The notes: generated from the letters alone by a model not told the origin. Shown: positions 1 through 8,402, counted from the stretch's first letter. The stretch: DNA of 32,881 bases from an uncultured Bacteroidales bacterium (GCA_946055515.1 CAMGGA010000008.1:1-32881); one strand, 5' to 3'. Program-made: numbers and translations.

Positions 1-1
1 A

Positions 2-161
2 GCCGCAGCCTATTTTCTGGAAAGATAGTGCAAGGCGAGAGCTGTGCAAAAGAAAGCCGCAGGATTTTCTTATGCACAGCCGAGCCGCCGCCTATCTTGG
101 CGAAGCAAAGATACTGCAAGGCAAGTGCAGTGCAAAATGAAAAGCCCGAGGATTTTCGTGC
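2..161. repeat. Two diverged tandem copies of an ~80-bp intergenic repeat
   Basis: Copy A (about 2-77) and copy B (about 84-161) can be aligned by eye. Both read GCCGC(A/C)GCCTAT, then a GCAAGGC(G/A)AG block, then GTGCAAAA, then a GAGGATTTTC or GCAGGATTTTC block. Spacing is similar, with scattered mismatches and small indels. No convincing gene is present: the short open frames lack any recognisable protein feature. Intergenic repeats of this style are, to my knowledge, common in Bacteroidales genomes. The function is unknown. Confidence 0.6.
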
Positions 162-295
162 GTTCAACGCAAAGGGCTGAAAGTCCTTTCTTTTGTCCCC
201 AGCCCAAGGCTACACTTTGGCAGCCGTTGCCCTTTTGAAGTAACTTTATAACCTCCTAACCTGCGCGAGGCGCAACACCTCATAACCTCCGTACT

Positions 296-737
296 TATAT
301 ACGTTATTTAAAGTCCGAAAATACGCTTCACAGCTTCACATAAAGGCCGTTTTGTGTTTAGTATCAAGGCAAAACAGTGTGAAGGCTCCGCATTTCGACC
401 CTTCACAGCAGTCCCTTGCATAAATATCGAAGCCAAAGGTCGGCGCATAGCGTTGTCAATCGCTGCGACAGAAAATCCTGAAGGCGGAGTTGGCGCTCCA
501 AAGCCTGGGACTGGCGCTCTACTCCTGCGCAACCCGAGTCGAACGCCCCGGCCAGTCGTTTCGGTGCAAGCTTTTCGTCTATATCGAAACGGTGTATTGC
601 ACGCTGCTCCGCTGAAAGAAAACCGGTGAAGGTTTAAGAGTTTACCCTTCACACTGTTTTGCGTTGATACTGATTGAAAAACGGCCACTCTGTGAAGCTG
701 TGAAGCGTTTTTTCGGGGAATAAATTACGTATATATA
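296..737. repeat. MITE-like element with long inverted terminal repeats, left copy
   Basis: The left arm (296-384) is an imperfect inverted copy of the right arm (645-737). The outer ends are TATATACGT and its complement. Next comes CGCTTCACAGCTTCACA (324-340), matched by TGTGAAGCTGTGAAGCG (691-707). Further in, GTATCAAGGCAAAACAGTG matches the complement of the stretch at 651-669, with one visible mismatch. The ~260-bp core between the arms has no convincing gene. The same arms recur in the same orientation at 32229-32504 with a shorter core, so this is a dispersed element. I see no transposase and no clear target-site duplication. It could be a non-autonomous transposable element or a structured bidirectional terminator. 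Confidence 0.85.
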
Positions 738-868
738 GCGCGTAAAAGCATGGAGGGAGCGCTGTTGTCTTGTTTTCTTGGCTTTTGCACATGGGATTTT
801 CCAGGTGTGCAAAAAGAAAGTGTGGTAATATTAAAAAATCTAAACATTGGATTTTTACCCCCCCCGAA
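738..868. other. Non-coding stretch with a C8 tract
   Basis: This stretch lies between the inverted-repeat element and the promoter of the gene cluster. No plausible gene is visible. A run of eight C (858-865) ends three bases before the -33 TTTG of the promoter. A homopolymer there could change length by slippage, but it lies outside the spacer between the two promoter boxes. Confidence 0.55.
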
Positions 869-900
869 TTTGCTAATAATTCAATACTTCTTTATTTTTG
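869..900 (+). promoter_or_regulatory. Bacteroidota-type sigma-ABfr promoter for the gene cluster
   Basis: TTTG at 869-872 is followed by a 20-bp spacer and TATTTTTG at 893-900, which fits the TAnnTTTG -7 box exactly. This matches the known Bacteroides consensus of TTTG, 19-21 bp, TAnnTTTG. Transcription would begin near 905-910, leaving a 5' leader of about 180 nt before the first gene at 1089. The short gaps between the downstream genes that I read contain no comparable pair of boxes. Confidence 0.7.
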
Positions 901-1088
901 CCCCCATCTTTTAGGACCAACAAACAAGGCATACACGCCTACACTGCCGCGTCCGCATACTTAAAAGCTATTCTCTTGTCGAAAAGGACGCCAACAACAA
1001 ATACAAACGCCTAAAACAAGGTTAAAATATACCGAAACTGCAAAGCAGAGAAATAACCTGAATTATTAACCTTTTAATTGGAAAGATT

Positions 1089-1313
1089 ATGATGGACAAC
1101 CTATCTATCGGCAATAATGCCGGCATCGTTTGGCGGATGCTGTATGACAACCGCAACGGCTTGAGCTTCGAGGCTCTGCAGGAAAAGACGCAACTCCAGA
1201 CCATCGACTTGGCAGCGGCGGTAGGTTGGCTCGCCCGCGAGGACAAACTCCAATTCCTCACCGACGACCAAGGCCACCACAAGCTGAGCGTCTTCCAAGA
1301 CTTCTTCTTCTAA
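1089..1313 (+). CDS. Winged helix-turn-helix domain protein (DUF2582/WHTH_10-like)
   Basis: The 74-residue protein has the pattern IGxNAGxVWRML near residues 7-18, a central helix pair (residues 26-40), and VGWLAREDKLQF near residues 45-56. This is characteristic of the small winged-helix family PF10771. Proteins of this type may bind nucleic acid, but their targets are mostly unknown. It has no signal peptide and should be cytoplasmic. It is the first gene after the promoter, with a ~180-nt leader, so an autoregulatory role is conceivable but not shown. Two adjacent ATG codons (1089 and 1092) could both serve as start. The next gene is 102 bp downstream. Confidence 0.8.
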   Translation: MMDNLSIGNNAGIVWRMLYDNRNGLSFEALQEKTQLQTIDLAAAVGWLAREDKLQFLTDDQGHHKLSVFQDFFF

Positions 1314-1415
1314 AACAATCCAATCCACGCTTCTGTGGGCAGACTAAACGCAGCGCGCAGACTTATCTTCCCACACGGAGAACAAAAGAAACAACATAAC
1401 AAACAGAAAGATATC

Positions 1416-1754
1416 ATGGCAAAAATGGTCATCAACCACAAAGAAGTGGAAAAAGTAGACATGGGCAAAGGCGTAGTGCGCCAGGACTTTGCTGAAGGAA
1501 ATAACATGAACGTCCTCCATTGGAACATGGCAGACCAGAGCGAAGTGGGCACCCACACCCATCCGCAGGAACAGTTCGGCTACGTAATCAAAGGCGGTTT
1601 CCACCTCACCATCGGCGACGAAACCTTCGAACTCTCCGAAGGCGACGCCTATCTCGTGCCCGCCAATGTGCCCCACTCCTTCATCGCTGTGGGCGAAACG
1701 GAAGCCATCGACGTGTTCGCACCCGTGAAAACCGAGTTCCCCTGGGACAAGTAA
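1416..1754 (+). CDS. Small single-domain cupin
   Basis: The 112-residue protein is a compact cupin beta-barrel. Cupin motif 1 is visible as GTHTHPQEQFGYVIKG (residues 45-60), giving metal ligands His47 and His49, with Gln53 where Glu is more usual. Motif 2, GDAYLVPANVPHSF (76-89), supplies His87. The start was set at the ATG at 1416. An in-frame GTG at 1335 would add 27 residues rich in Arg and Gln that do not belong to the fold. Such cupins bind a divalent metal and act as isomerases, dioxygenases or ligand sensors, and the substrate cannot be told here. There is no signal peptide. It is followed after 22 bp by the first NxG-repeat protein. Confidence 0.85.
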   Translation: MAKMVINHKEVEKVDMGKGVVRQDFAEGNNMNVLHWNMADQSEVGTHTHPQEQFGYVIKGGFHLTIGDETFELSEGDAYLVPANVPHSFIAVGETEAIDVFAPVKTEFPWDK

Positions 1755-1776
1755 TCCACCTTCCCGCTAACCTTTC

Positions 1777-3114
1777 ATGCCTACCACGATGGACTGCAAG
1801 CCCCACCCCACACACATCTCCCGCCGAGCCATGCTCGTGGAGCAAGGAGTCTATGCCGTCAACACAGACCGCCTCGACATTGTCGAGCCCTGCGCCGACA
1901 ATCTCTTCATCTACCGCTATGCGGCAGGCTCGCAGTTCAACGTGAGCCGCAAGCTCCAGAACGATGTCATCTGCGGCATGGTTGCCCTCACCGAAGACCC
2001 CCATTCGCCGGGCGACATGATGCTCGCACCGAACGCCACGCTCGTGAACAAAGGCGAAATCACCATCCGCTTCAGCGAACTCTATGCCAACCACATCCGG
2101 CAGCAGCAGACCCTTGGTGATGCCTACCACGTCGATGCCCTCCGCGGCTACGCCATGGCGGCGGGCGAGAACTCACTGCTCATCAACGAAGGGCGCATAA
2201 ACATCGTCATGGACCACGATGCCGACGCCGAGACCACCATGTACTGCTGCGCCATGTGGGCCGAAGCCAACTCCCACCTCATCAATCGGGGCGAAATCCA
2301 CTTCACGGGCAACGGCTCCTGGCAGGCACTCGTGCGCGGCGTGGGCGGCGTGGCCAACCACCTCCATGTCGTGAACGAAGGGCTCATCACCGTCGATGTC
2401 GAGCGCGCCTTCCAGACGCGCATTCTCCACACCGCCGGCATGAGCGGTTCGCTCTGGAACAAAGGCGAAATCCGCATCCGCGTGGCCGGTCGCGTGATGA
2501 CCCTGGGTAGCGTCACAGGCACGCAGATGGTAAACGACGGACTCATCGACGTGACCTCCTTGGCCACCCTCATCGAAGGCAAGATACCCTACCTCTTCAA
2601 CTTCCCGCCCATGGCCACGGGTCTCTACGAGCACTTCCGTCCGGGCACGGCACTCCCCGCCCCCGTCATCAACCGCGGCACCATCCGCGTCCACCTCGTG
2701 GGCAGCGAAGCCTCCGGTCCCGATGCCATCGCCTTCGGCTTCTACTACCAAATGGAGGACCAGGACCACGGCGAAACGCCCGTGCGCGTGATGGCCAACG
2801 AGGGCACCGTCGAAGTGACGCAGGAAGGTCCGCAGCGCTACGTGACGGCCGAAGTGGGCATCAACATGCAGCGCCACACCGACAACCCCATCCGCTTCAA
2901 CGTGCCCGTGTGGCACACCCGCTACCGCCGCTTTGCCGAGACCCGCGACCTCTTCGCCTGCCACAGCGCACAGCTCGACTTCAGCCAGCTCGACCTCCGC
3001 CTGGACGGTGCGCCCGAAGGGGCGGAAGTGGACCTCCGCGACCTCGTTTATCAAACCGAAGACGCCCAGCAGCGCGGCGACACGCTCCACGTAATCTATC
3101 CTTCAGAAAAATAA
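1777..3114 (+). CDS. NxG-repeat (probable beta-helix) protein A, no signal peptide
   Basis: I do not recognise a named family for this 445-residue protein. It carries about eight degenerate repeats of the form (V/I)N(K/R/E)G-x-I-x-(V/I), for example LVNKGEITI, LINEGRINI, LINRGEIHF, VINRGTIRV and ANEGTVEV. Such periodic NxG/I patterns are typical of right-handed parallel beta-helices. The C-terminal segment (about residues 375-405) has the block WHTRYRRFAETRDLF, shared with the two following genes (3131 and 4686), so the three are paralogues. The N-terminus is polar, with no signal peptide or lipobox, which is odd for this fold. It may be cytoplasmic, or exported by an unrecognised route. The gap to the next paralogue is 16 bp. 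Confidence 0.75.
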   Translation: MPTTMDCKPHPTHISRRAMLVEQGVYAVNTDRLDIVEPCADNLFIYRYAAGSQFNVSRKLQNDVICGMVALTEDPHSPGDMMLAPNATLVNKGEITIRFSELYANHIRQQQTLGDAYHVDALRGYAMAAGENSLLINEGRINIVMDHDADAETTMYCCAMWAEANSHLINRGEIHFTGNGSWQALVRGVGGVANHLHVVNEGLITVDVERAFQTRILHTAGMSGSLWNKGEIRIRVAGRVMTLGSVTGTQMVNDGLIDVTSLATLIEGKIPYLFNFPPMATGLYEHFRPGTALPAPVINRGTIRVHLVGSEASGPDAIAFGFYYQMEDQDHGETPVRVMANEGTVEVTQEGPQRYVTAEVGINMQRHTDNPIRFNVPVWHTRYRRFAETRDLFACHSAQLDFSQLDLRLDGAPEGAEVDLRDLVYQTEDAQQRGDTLHVIYPSEK

Positions 3115-3130
3115 GAACCCTCACTACCTC

Positions 3131-4639
3131 ATGACGCTGAAAATCCACACATCCTTCCGCCGCCTCTTTTGGCTGCTCCCCGTTGTCCTTACGCTCGGAC
3201 TCCTATTCTCCTGTAGCGACGACGATGACGACTACGACCCCGACTTTCCCACGCCCAGCCTTTCCACCCGTCCCGTGACCACGGACCAGAGCAACACCGT
3301 GCTCATCAACGACCGCACCATCGAAGTGGGGCAGGGCGAGGGCAGCGACGTTGTGTTCGAAATGAGTTCGACCATCATGAACGAAAACGGCCGCGTTGTC
3401 GAGACCACCCTGAACTGCAGCGGCATGGCCGGTGTAGCCCTTAACGGCATGGCCACAGACTCCACGCGCACCGTCGAAAACGTGACCCTCATCAACCGCG
3501 GCACCATCAACGTGCATACGAAGAAAATCGTCGAAGCCTACGGCCCGCTCATCAACACCCTCTCCGACAAGACAAAGAAATACGTGTACCTGCGCGTGCT
3601 CGTCATGTACGGCGGCAAGAACAGCATGATCATCAACGAAGGCACCATCAACGTCTACTTCGACCACGACCCCAGTTCGCGCATCACCGTCTACGCCATG
3701 GCCCTCTCGGGCGGCCCCGGCTCCTCGCTCATCAACCGGGGTGAGATACACTTCTACGGCAACGGTTCCGTAGCCACCCGCCTGCGCGGCATGGCCACCT
3801 TTGGCGACAATATCTCCGCCTGGAACACGGGCACAATGACCGCCGAAGTGGACATGACCGAAGACGCCCGCATGATCACGACGGGAGGCAACAATTCGAA
3901 TGTCATCAACGACGGCGTGATGCGCATGAAGCTCCCCGGCAAAGTGCTCTGCTGCACCCGCTATGGCAACAGCAACCTCATCAACAACGGAACCATCGAG
4001 GTGACCTCCGTCGACATGCCCCGCGGCTACGCAACCATCGTCACCGAAGAAGACCGCTTCGTGTGTGGACTCTACGAACCCCTTCAGGGCAGCCGCGCCC
4101 AGATGCCCTCGATGATCAACCGCGGCACCATCACCATCAACATGGAGGGAACGGCACAGTCCGACCCCCTTCGCCAAGGCTACGGCATACTTTGCGACCT
4201 CATGGGCGCAGGGGCTGAAAAACTGGAAGTGAACCTGGAAAACGACGGGCATGTCTACGTGAACAACCTCACCTCCGTTCCCTTCCTCCTCGGCGAAGCC
4301 GGCTTTATGGGTCGCAGCCTTTCCCAGACCGGCGCATGCAACATCCACCTGGTCCGCTGGAACACCACCCTGCGCGATTTCGCCCGTACCAAGGACCTTT
4401 TCGTGGCCAAGGGCGTGAAAATGAACTATGCGGGCGGAAAACTGACGCTCGGCAAGGCCGACAACTACGTGCCGGGTACCCCCTACAGCATTGCCCCCGA
4501 AGCCCTCGTCTACAACGCAGGGGCAGAGGCCGGCTTCCGCTTCGAGTACAGCAACTACGACAACCTGACGGTGAAAGCCGCCAGTCTGGACTACACGCTC
4601 GTCTGGGACAAGGAAGCCCGGACGGCTGCCCTCCAATAA
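3131..4639 (+). CDS. NxG-repeat (probable beta-helix) surface lipoprotein B
   Basis: This 502-residue paralogue of proteins A and C is the only one of the three with an export signal. It has a hydrophobic stretch (residues 12-26) and the lipobox LFSC, with Cys28 as the lipidated residue. Immediately after the Cys is SDDDDDYDP, a strong match to the Bacteroidota lipoprotein export signal that sends lipoproteins to the cell surface. The body repeats NxGxI units (LINRGTINV, IINEGTINV, LINRGEIHF, VINDGVM, LINNGTIEV, MINRGTITI), consistent with a beta-helix. The shared C-terminal block is WNTTLRDFARTKDLF. Surface beta-helix proteins often bind or cut glycans, but no catalytic residues can be assigned here. 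Confidence 0.8.
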   Translation: MTLKIHTSFRRLFWLLPVVLTLGLLFSCSDDDDDYDPDFPTPSLSTRPVTTDQSNTVLINDRTIEVGQGEGSDVVFEMSSTIMNENGRVVETTLNCSGMAGVALNGMATDSTRTVENVTLINRGTINVHTKKIVEAYGPLINTLSDKTKKYVYLRVLVMYGGKNSMIINEGTINVYFDHDPSSRITVYAMALSGGPGSSLINRGEIHFYGNGSVATRLRGMATFGDNISAWNTGTMTAEVDMTEDARMITTGGNNSNVINDGVMRMKLPGKVLCCTRYGNSNLINNGTIEVTSVDMPRGYATIVTEEDRFVCGLYEPLQGSRAQMPSMINRGTITINMEGTAQSDPLRQGYGILCDLMGAGAEKLEVNLENDGHVYVNNLTSVPFLLGEAGFMGRSLSQTGACNIHLVRWNTTLRDFARTKDLFVAKGVKMNYAGGKLTLGKADNYVPGTPYSIAPEALVYNAGAEAGFRFEYSNYDNLTVKAASLDYTLVWDKEARTAALQ

Positions 4640-4685
4640 CCACCGCAAGGATTGTACGACGAACACTTCCCTAATTATACCTGCA

Positions 4686-5990
4686 ATGGACACGAACAAC
4701 CCAACTCTCACACTGACGCACGAAAGCCTCCGCACGGGCGCAGGCCAAGTGTGTGTGAACAACCAGCATATCCTCATCACCCAACCCCTCCCCGGCAACT
4801 TGGCCGACGTCACTGAGCGCGCCGTGGCCGCGGGCAAGGTGCTGGTGGGCCGCAACATCGCCCTCTATGGCATGGCCGCCCTCGAGGAGGACCCCGAAAG
4901 CCCCGGGCAGCAAAAGCTCGTACCCAACGCCACGCTCATCAACCGCGGCGTGATTGAAATCCACATGAAGGAAATGGTGGAAGCCTTCCGCGACAAGGTG
5001 AAGAAGTCCACCGAGGACGAAGAGGGCACTTACCGCTTCGTGAAGTGCTTTGCCATGGCTGCAGGCAAGGATTCGCTCATCATCAACGAGGGCACCATCC
5101 GCATCGTCTTCGACCACGACATCGACACCGAGACCGCCGTCTATGGCGAAACCCTCGTGGCTGGCGAAAACTCCACCGTCCTTAACCACGGCCGCATCGA
5201 AATCGTGGGCAACGGCTCGTTCAACACGCAGGCCCGCGCCATCGCTGTGCCGGCCAACAACACGAACATCCTGAACCACGGCGACATCCACCTCCAACTC
5301 GACCGTGCTGCCACAGTGCGCGTGCTGGCCACCACGGGTGTGGGCGGACTCATTGCCAACTATGGCCACATCTACGTGAACTCCACGGGGCGCATCATGA
5401 CCCTGGCGCGCTTCACGGGAACCCGCATCCTCAACGAAGGTAGCATCGACATCGTGTCGCGTGCCCGCTTCATCGTGAACAAGGTGTCGTTCCTCTACCA
5501 GTCCTACCCCTTGGCCTGCGCCTTCTACGAACACTCGCTCCCCAACCAGGTGCACATGCCGCCCATTATCAACAACGGCACGGTGAAAATCCACCTCGAG
5601 GGCAGCGAAGAGTCCACGCCCCAAGCCGTGGCCTTCGGCATCTACAGCGAAATGGTGGGCATGGAGGAACAAATCCACCACTTCGAGAACAACGGTACGA
5701 TTACGGTGACGAAGTCCGGCCCCTACGACTTCACCGTGGCCGAAATCGGGGCCAACGTCCAGGCCAAGAAGGATTTCCCCTACCACATCGAAATCGGCAC
5801 CTGGCGCACGGCAGCCCGCGACTTCGCCCAGACCAAGGACCTCTTCGTGTGCGGCAGCGGACACTTCGACTTCGCCCAGCTCCACCTGCTCGATGCCGAC
5901 GGCGCGCCCCTTCCCGTGGCCGACAAGGCCGCCCTGGTGAGCCAGACCGAAGAGGCCAAGGAACAGGGCTTCACTTGCGACCTCGTGTAA
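4686..5990 (+). CDS. NxG-repeat (probable beta-helix) protein C, no signal peptide
   Basis: This is the third paralogue (434 residues). Repeats include LINRGVIEI, IINEGTIRI, VLNHGRIEI, ILNHGDIHL, ILNEGSIDI, IINNGTVKI and ENNGTITV. The C-terminal block WRTAARDFAQTKDLF matches A and B. It resembles A and B in nearly every repeat, including an FDHDIDTET stretch that parallels MDHDADAET in A and FDHDPSSR in B, so the three probably arose by tandem duplication. It begins MDTNNPTLTL with no hydrophobic segment, so like A it lacks a visible export signal. Function is not assigned. Confidence 0.75.
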   Translation: MDTNNPTLTLTHESLRTGAGQVCVNNQHILITQPLPGNLADVTERAVAAGKVLVGRNIALYGMAALEEDPESPGQQKLVPNATLINRGVIEIHMKEMVEAFRDKVKKSTEDEEGTYRFVKCFAMAAGKDSLIINEGTIRIVFDHDIDTETAVYGETLVAGENSTVLNHGRIEIVGNGSFNTQARAIAVPANNTNILNHGDIHLQLDRAATVRVLATTGVGGLIANYGHIYVNSTGRIMTLARFTGTRILNEGSIDIVSRARFIVNKVSFLYQSYPLACAFYEHSLPNQVHMPPIINNGTVKIHLEGSEESTPQAVAFGIYSEMVGMEEQIHHFENNGTITVTKSGPYDFTVAEIGANVQAKKDFPYHIEIGTWRTAARDFAQTKDLFVCGSGHFDFAQLHLLDADGAPLPVADKAALVSQTEEAKEQGFTCDLV

Positions 5991-6023
5991 CTGCTTCTTC
6001 TCTCCATCCCTTACCTCCGTTGT

Positions 6024-7256
6024 ATGCTGAAACAGATATTCCGCTCTTGTAGCCTCCTTCTCCTGGCCAGTGTCGTGCTGTCGGCCTGCTCAGACGACAA
6101 GGAGAAAGAAATCGCCAAGTCGTTCACCGTCTACACGCTCGCCGAGGGCGTGGACGACAACTACGAGGGGCTGCCGCTTCAGGTGGGTCTCGAAGGAGAC
6201 ACCCAGCCCTTTGCCCTGGGAACGATTGACAGCAAGGGTGAGGCGCACCTCAGTATCGACATGCTGCAATATGCCGAAAAGAATCTCTGGTTCTGCATTC
6301 CCAAAGTGGCGAAGTTCTTCCACCGCCTCTCCGCCGCCGAGGCCCTGGCGCGGCAGATTACCCTTCCCGACAAGGAAGCCGGTTCCACGCTTGACGCTAC
6401 GGGATTGGGCAACGATTGGATTGTGGCCCTCTACATGGGTGTGGACAAGGATGGCGTGGCGGGCCAAGAGCCAATCTATTGGGCCACGGGCAACCTTATT
6501 GCCGTGAAGACCAATGGTGCGGGCGATGGTGCCACCCAGGCTGCATTCCACATAGCTTCGGCCGAGGAAAGTAGGCTTGAGGCGCAGCAAAGTTCCCCCT
6601 TTGTGGGGCAGGACAGCCGCCTGGTGGCAGATGTGACCGATGCCTACGCGGCACTGCCGCAGGGAAGCCGCTGGGACCTCTACGGCTTCGGCGACGCTTC
6701 GGGCCTCATGCTCTACAACAACCTCAATGCCTACGTGGCCGCCACGGGGCAGAAAGACGGCGACATTATCGCCTACGACGTGAGCGGCGCAGCGCGCTTC
6801 GACATCGCCCGGGCCCAGCTCGGCAGTACGTGGCGCGTGCCGACAGGCGGCTTCGGCCCGCACAACGAGTTTGCCGCCTTTGAAGACAGCAGCGAAGAGT
6901 ATGCCACCCTCTTGCCCAACGCTTCGGTCTGGGAAGAGAACGGCGCATCATACGGACTCGAATATGTCTACACGGTCGAAGCGAACGGACGCCGGGTGAC
7001 GACCAACACGCTCCGCCTCCCTGCCACGGGCTATCGCCACGCGGCCTCCTTTGCCGGCGGGCGCGGCAAGAGCCTGTGGTACTGGAGTGCCACGGCCGAC
7101 CCTACGGCCACGCCGCCCTACGTGCCCCAAGGCACCTACGAGGGAACGGTCGACGAAACCACTACGGCCTTCAACTACGGCGCCTTCGCGGCCAAGCCCC
7201 GGTGGTATCCCCATCCCCGCACCAGCGGGCAGGCCATCCGCCCCGTGACCGAATAA
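6024..7256 (+). CDS. Surface lipoprotein with C-terminal FISUMP-like domain
   Basis: The 410-residue protein has a type II signal peptide (residues 1-21, LSAC lipobox, lipidated Cys22) followed by SDDKEKE, again an acidic surface-export signal. The first ~240 residues are not recognised. From about residue 270 the sequence shows STWRVPTGGFGP, then an NTLRLPATGYR stretch, YWSAT and a final IRPV. These are hallmarks of the Fibrobacter succinogenes major paralogous (FISUMP) domain, which resembles the C-type-lectin/sulfatase-modifying-factor fold. Its biochemical role is generally unknown, and extracellular binding is plausible. It closes block A and is followed by a 57-bp gap without a visible promoter. 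Confidence 0.75.
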   Translation: MLKQIFRSCSLLLLASVVLSACSDDKEKEIAKSFTVYTLAEGVDDNYEGLPLQVGLEGDTQPFALGTIDSKGEAHLSIDMLQYAEKNLWFCIPKVAKFFHRLSAAEALARQITLPDKEAGSTLDATGLGNDWIVALYMGVDKDGVAGQEPIYWATGNLIAVKTNGAGDGATQAAFHIASAEESRLEAQQSSPFVGQDSRLVADVTDAYAALPQGSRWDLYGFGDASGLMLYNNLNAYVAATGQKDGDIIAYDVSGAARFDIARAQLGSTWRVPTGGFGPHNEFAAFEDSSEEYATLLPNASVWEENGASYGLEYVYTVEANGRRVTTNTLRLPATGYRHAASFAGGRGKSLWYWSATADPTATPPYVPQGTYEGTVDETTTAFNYGAFAAKPRWYPHPRTSGQAIRPVTE

Positions 7257-7313
7257 ACCGAATACAAACTATTTCAAATACCTAATTGTCTAACTAAACC
7301 TTTCATCAACATT

Positions 7314-8084
7314 ATGGCAAAGAAAGTCTTAATCATCGCCACAAACATGGGTTCATGGGGTGAAGAACTCCAAGCTCCTTGGGATGCCTGCAAGAAGGCA
7401 GGTTTTGAAGTAACGCTCGCTACTCCCCAGGGCAAGAAGCCCCTTCCCTTCCAGATCAGTGTAGACCCCGACTTCGTGGACGGCGTGCAGAACATCAAGA
7501 CGAACCCCGACTGGGTTTGCAAGCGCTGCAAGGAACTCGTCGACGGCGACGAATGGGCACACCCGTTGAAGTTCTCCGAAGCCAATATGGCCGACTACGA
7601 CTGTATCGCCCTGACGGGTGGCCCCGGTGCCATGCTTGACATGTGCAACTGCTGGGAACTCCACAAGCTCATCATGGACGCTTATAAGAGCGGCAAGATT
7701 GTGGCAGCTCTCTGCTACGCCGTTTCTGCCTTCGTGTTCCTCCGCGACCCCGAAAACGACTACAAGTCCATCATCTACGGCAAGAAGATCTGTGCCCACC
7801 CCCGCGCTTGGGACTTCTACGGCCCCGGCATGGCCATGAGCTACGACCTCTACGGCGCTACGCCCGACAACGCCGGCACGAACGTGGTGACTCCCGGCTT
7901 CCTCTGGCCGATTGAAGACCTCGTACGCGACGCTGTAGGCCCCAACGGCGCATGCATCGCCCGCATCAACACGAGCCGCGAAGATCCCCAGGTTTACTAC
8001 GACCATCCCTTCATCACGGGTACTTCCGTGGAATCCTCTATCGCCTACGGCGACATGATCGTGAAGGTGCTCAACTCTCTCTAA
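7314..8084 (+). CDS. DJ-1/PfpI superfamily protein (long, Hsp31-like)
   Basis: The 256-residue protein has the class I glutamine-amidotransferase-like fold. It opens with a beta-strand KKVLIIAT. The DCIALTGGPGA segment (residues 96-106) precedes the nucleophile elbow VAALCYAV (130-137), placing the probable catalytic Cys at 134, and HPRAWDFYG follows at about 163. A cap insertion around residues 45-90 makes it more like Hsp31/HchA-type members than like small PfpI proteins. Family members act as glyoxalases, deglycases, chaperones or isocyanide hydratases, so the substrate is open. It precedes a tautomerase and a ThDP enzyme, which suggests work on reactive oxo or keto compounds. It is distinct from the second DJ-1/PfpI protein at 20473. 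Confidence 0.85.
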   Translation: MAKKVLIIATNMGSWGEELQAPWDACKKAGFEVTLATPQGKKPLPFQISVDPDFVDGVQNIKTNPDWVCKRCKELVDGDEWAHPLKFSEANMADYDCIALTGGPGAMLDMCNCWELHKLIMDAYKSGKIVAALCYAVSAFVFLRDPENDYKSIIYGKKICAHPRAWDFYGPGMAMSYDLYGATPDNAGTNVVTPGFLWPIEDLVRDAVGPNGACIARINTSREDPQVYYDHPFITGTSVESSIAYGDMIVKVLNSL

Positions 8085-8107
8085 CCGAATTCCATTCCAG
8101 GAGAGTC

Positions 8108-8130
8108 GTGCAGTCCGGACCGGGCTGCAC
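8108..8130 (+). promoter_or_regulatory. Strong intergenic RNA hairpin
   Basis: GTGCAGTCCGG (8108-8118) and CCGGGCTGCAC (8120-8130) are complementary apart from one T-G wobble. They leave a 10-bp stem once a 3-nt loop is allowed. A pyrimidine-rich tail follows (about 8131-8156), but it has no pure U run. It sits in the 75-bp gap between the DJ-1 and tautomerase genes and could be an attenuator or a processing and stability element within the long transcript. Confidence 0.55.
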
Positions 8131-8159
8131 GGCCCTCCATTCCCCTTTTCCCCTCTACC

Positions 8160-8402
8160 ATGCCCGCAATCATCATCAACAGCATCGAGATGACCGACGA
8201 GCAGAAGAAGGTGATTGCAGACAAGTTTATCACCACGTTCTCCGAGGTCACTAATGTTCCCAAAGACCGCGTCTACCTCTTCTTCAATGGCTATGCCCTC
8301 AACGAGGTTTCGACAGGCGGCAAACTCTTCTCCGAACTTCCCGCCACGGGAGCACGCCACAAGTTCAACGAGGCCGATTGGGCGGAGAAAACAGATAAAT
8401 AA
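8160..8402 (+). CDS. 4-oxalocrotonate tautomerase-like protein
   Basis: The 80-residue protein starts MPAIIINSIEM. After Met removal it exposes an N-terminal proline, the general base of the tautomerase superfamily. The strand, long helix (DEQKKVIADKFITTF) and second strand (DRVYLFFNGYALNE) follow the expected beta-alpha-beta order, and the length suits single-unit 4-OT subunits. Enzymes of this family interconvert keto and enol forms, including phenylpyruvate-type compounds, or dehalogenate. The family alone does not set the substrate. Its place just before a ThDP-dependent keto-acid enzyme makes a shared keto-acid substrate plausible. It should be cytoplasmic and oligomeric. Confidence 0.8.
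   Translation: MPAIIINSIEMTDEQKKVIADKFITTFSEVTNVPKDRVYLFFNGYALNEVSTGGKLFSELPATGARHKFNEADWAEKTDK

Noticed and set aside
308-688. Open frames inside the left palindromic element
   Set aside because: They follow the inverted repeats, have no protein features and are not kept in the right-hand copy.
1335-1415. GTG start 27 codons upstream for the cupin
   Set aside because: The added residues are outside the fold, and the ATG at 1416 gives a complete cupin of normal length.
3203-4858. A 551-codon open frame on the - strand, and similar long antisense frames at 14134-15960 and 27116-28852
   Set aside because: Each lies opposite a well-supported + strand gene and shows no signal peptide, domain or plausible start context.
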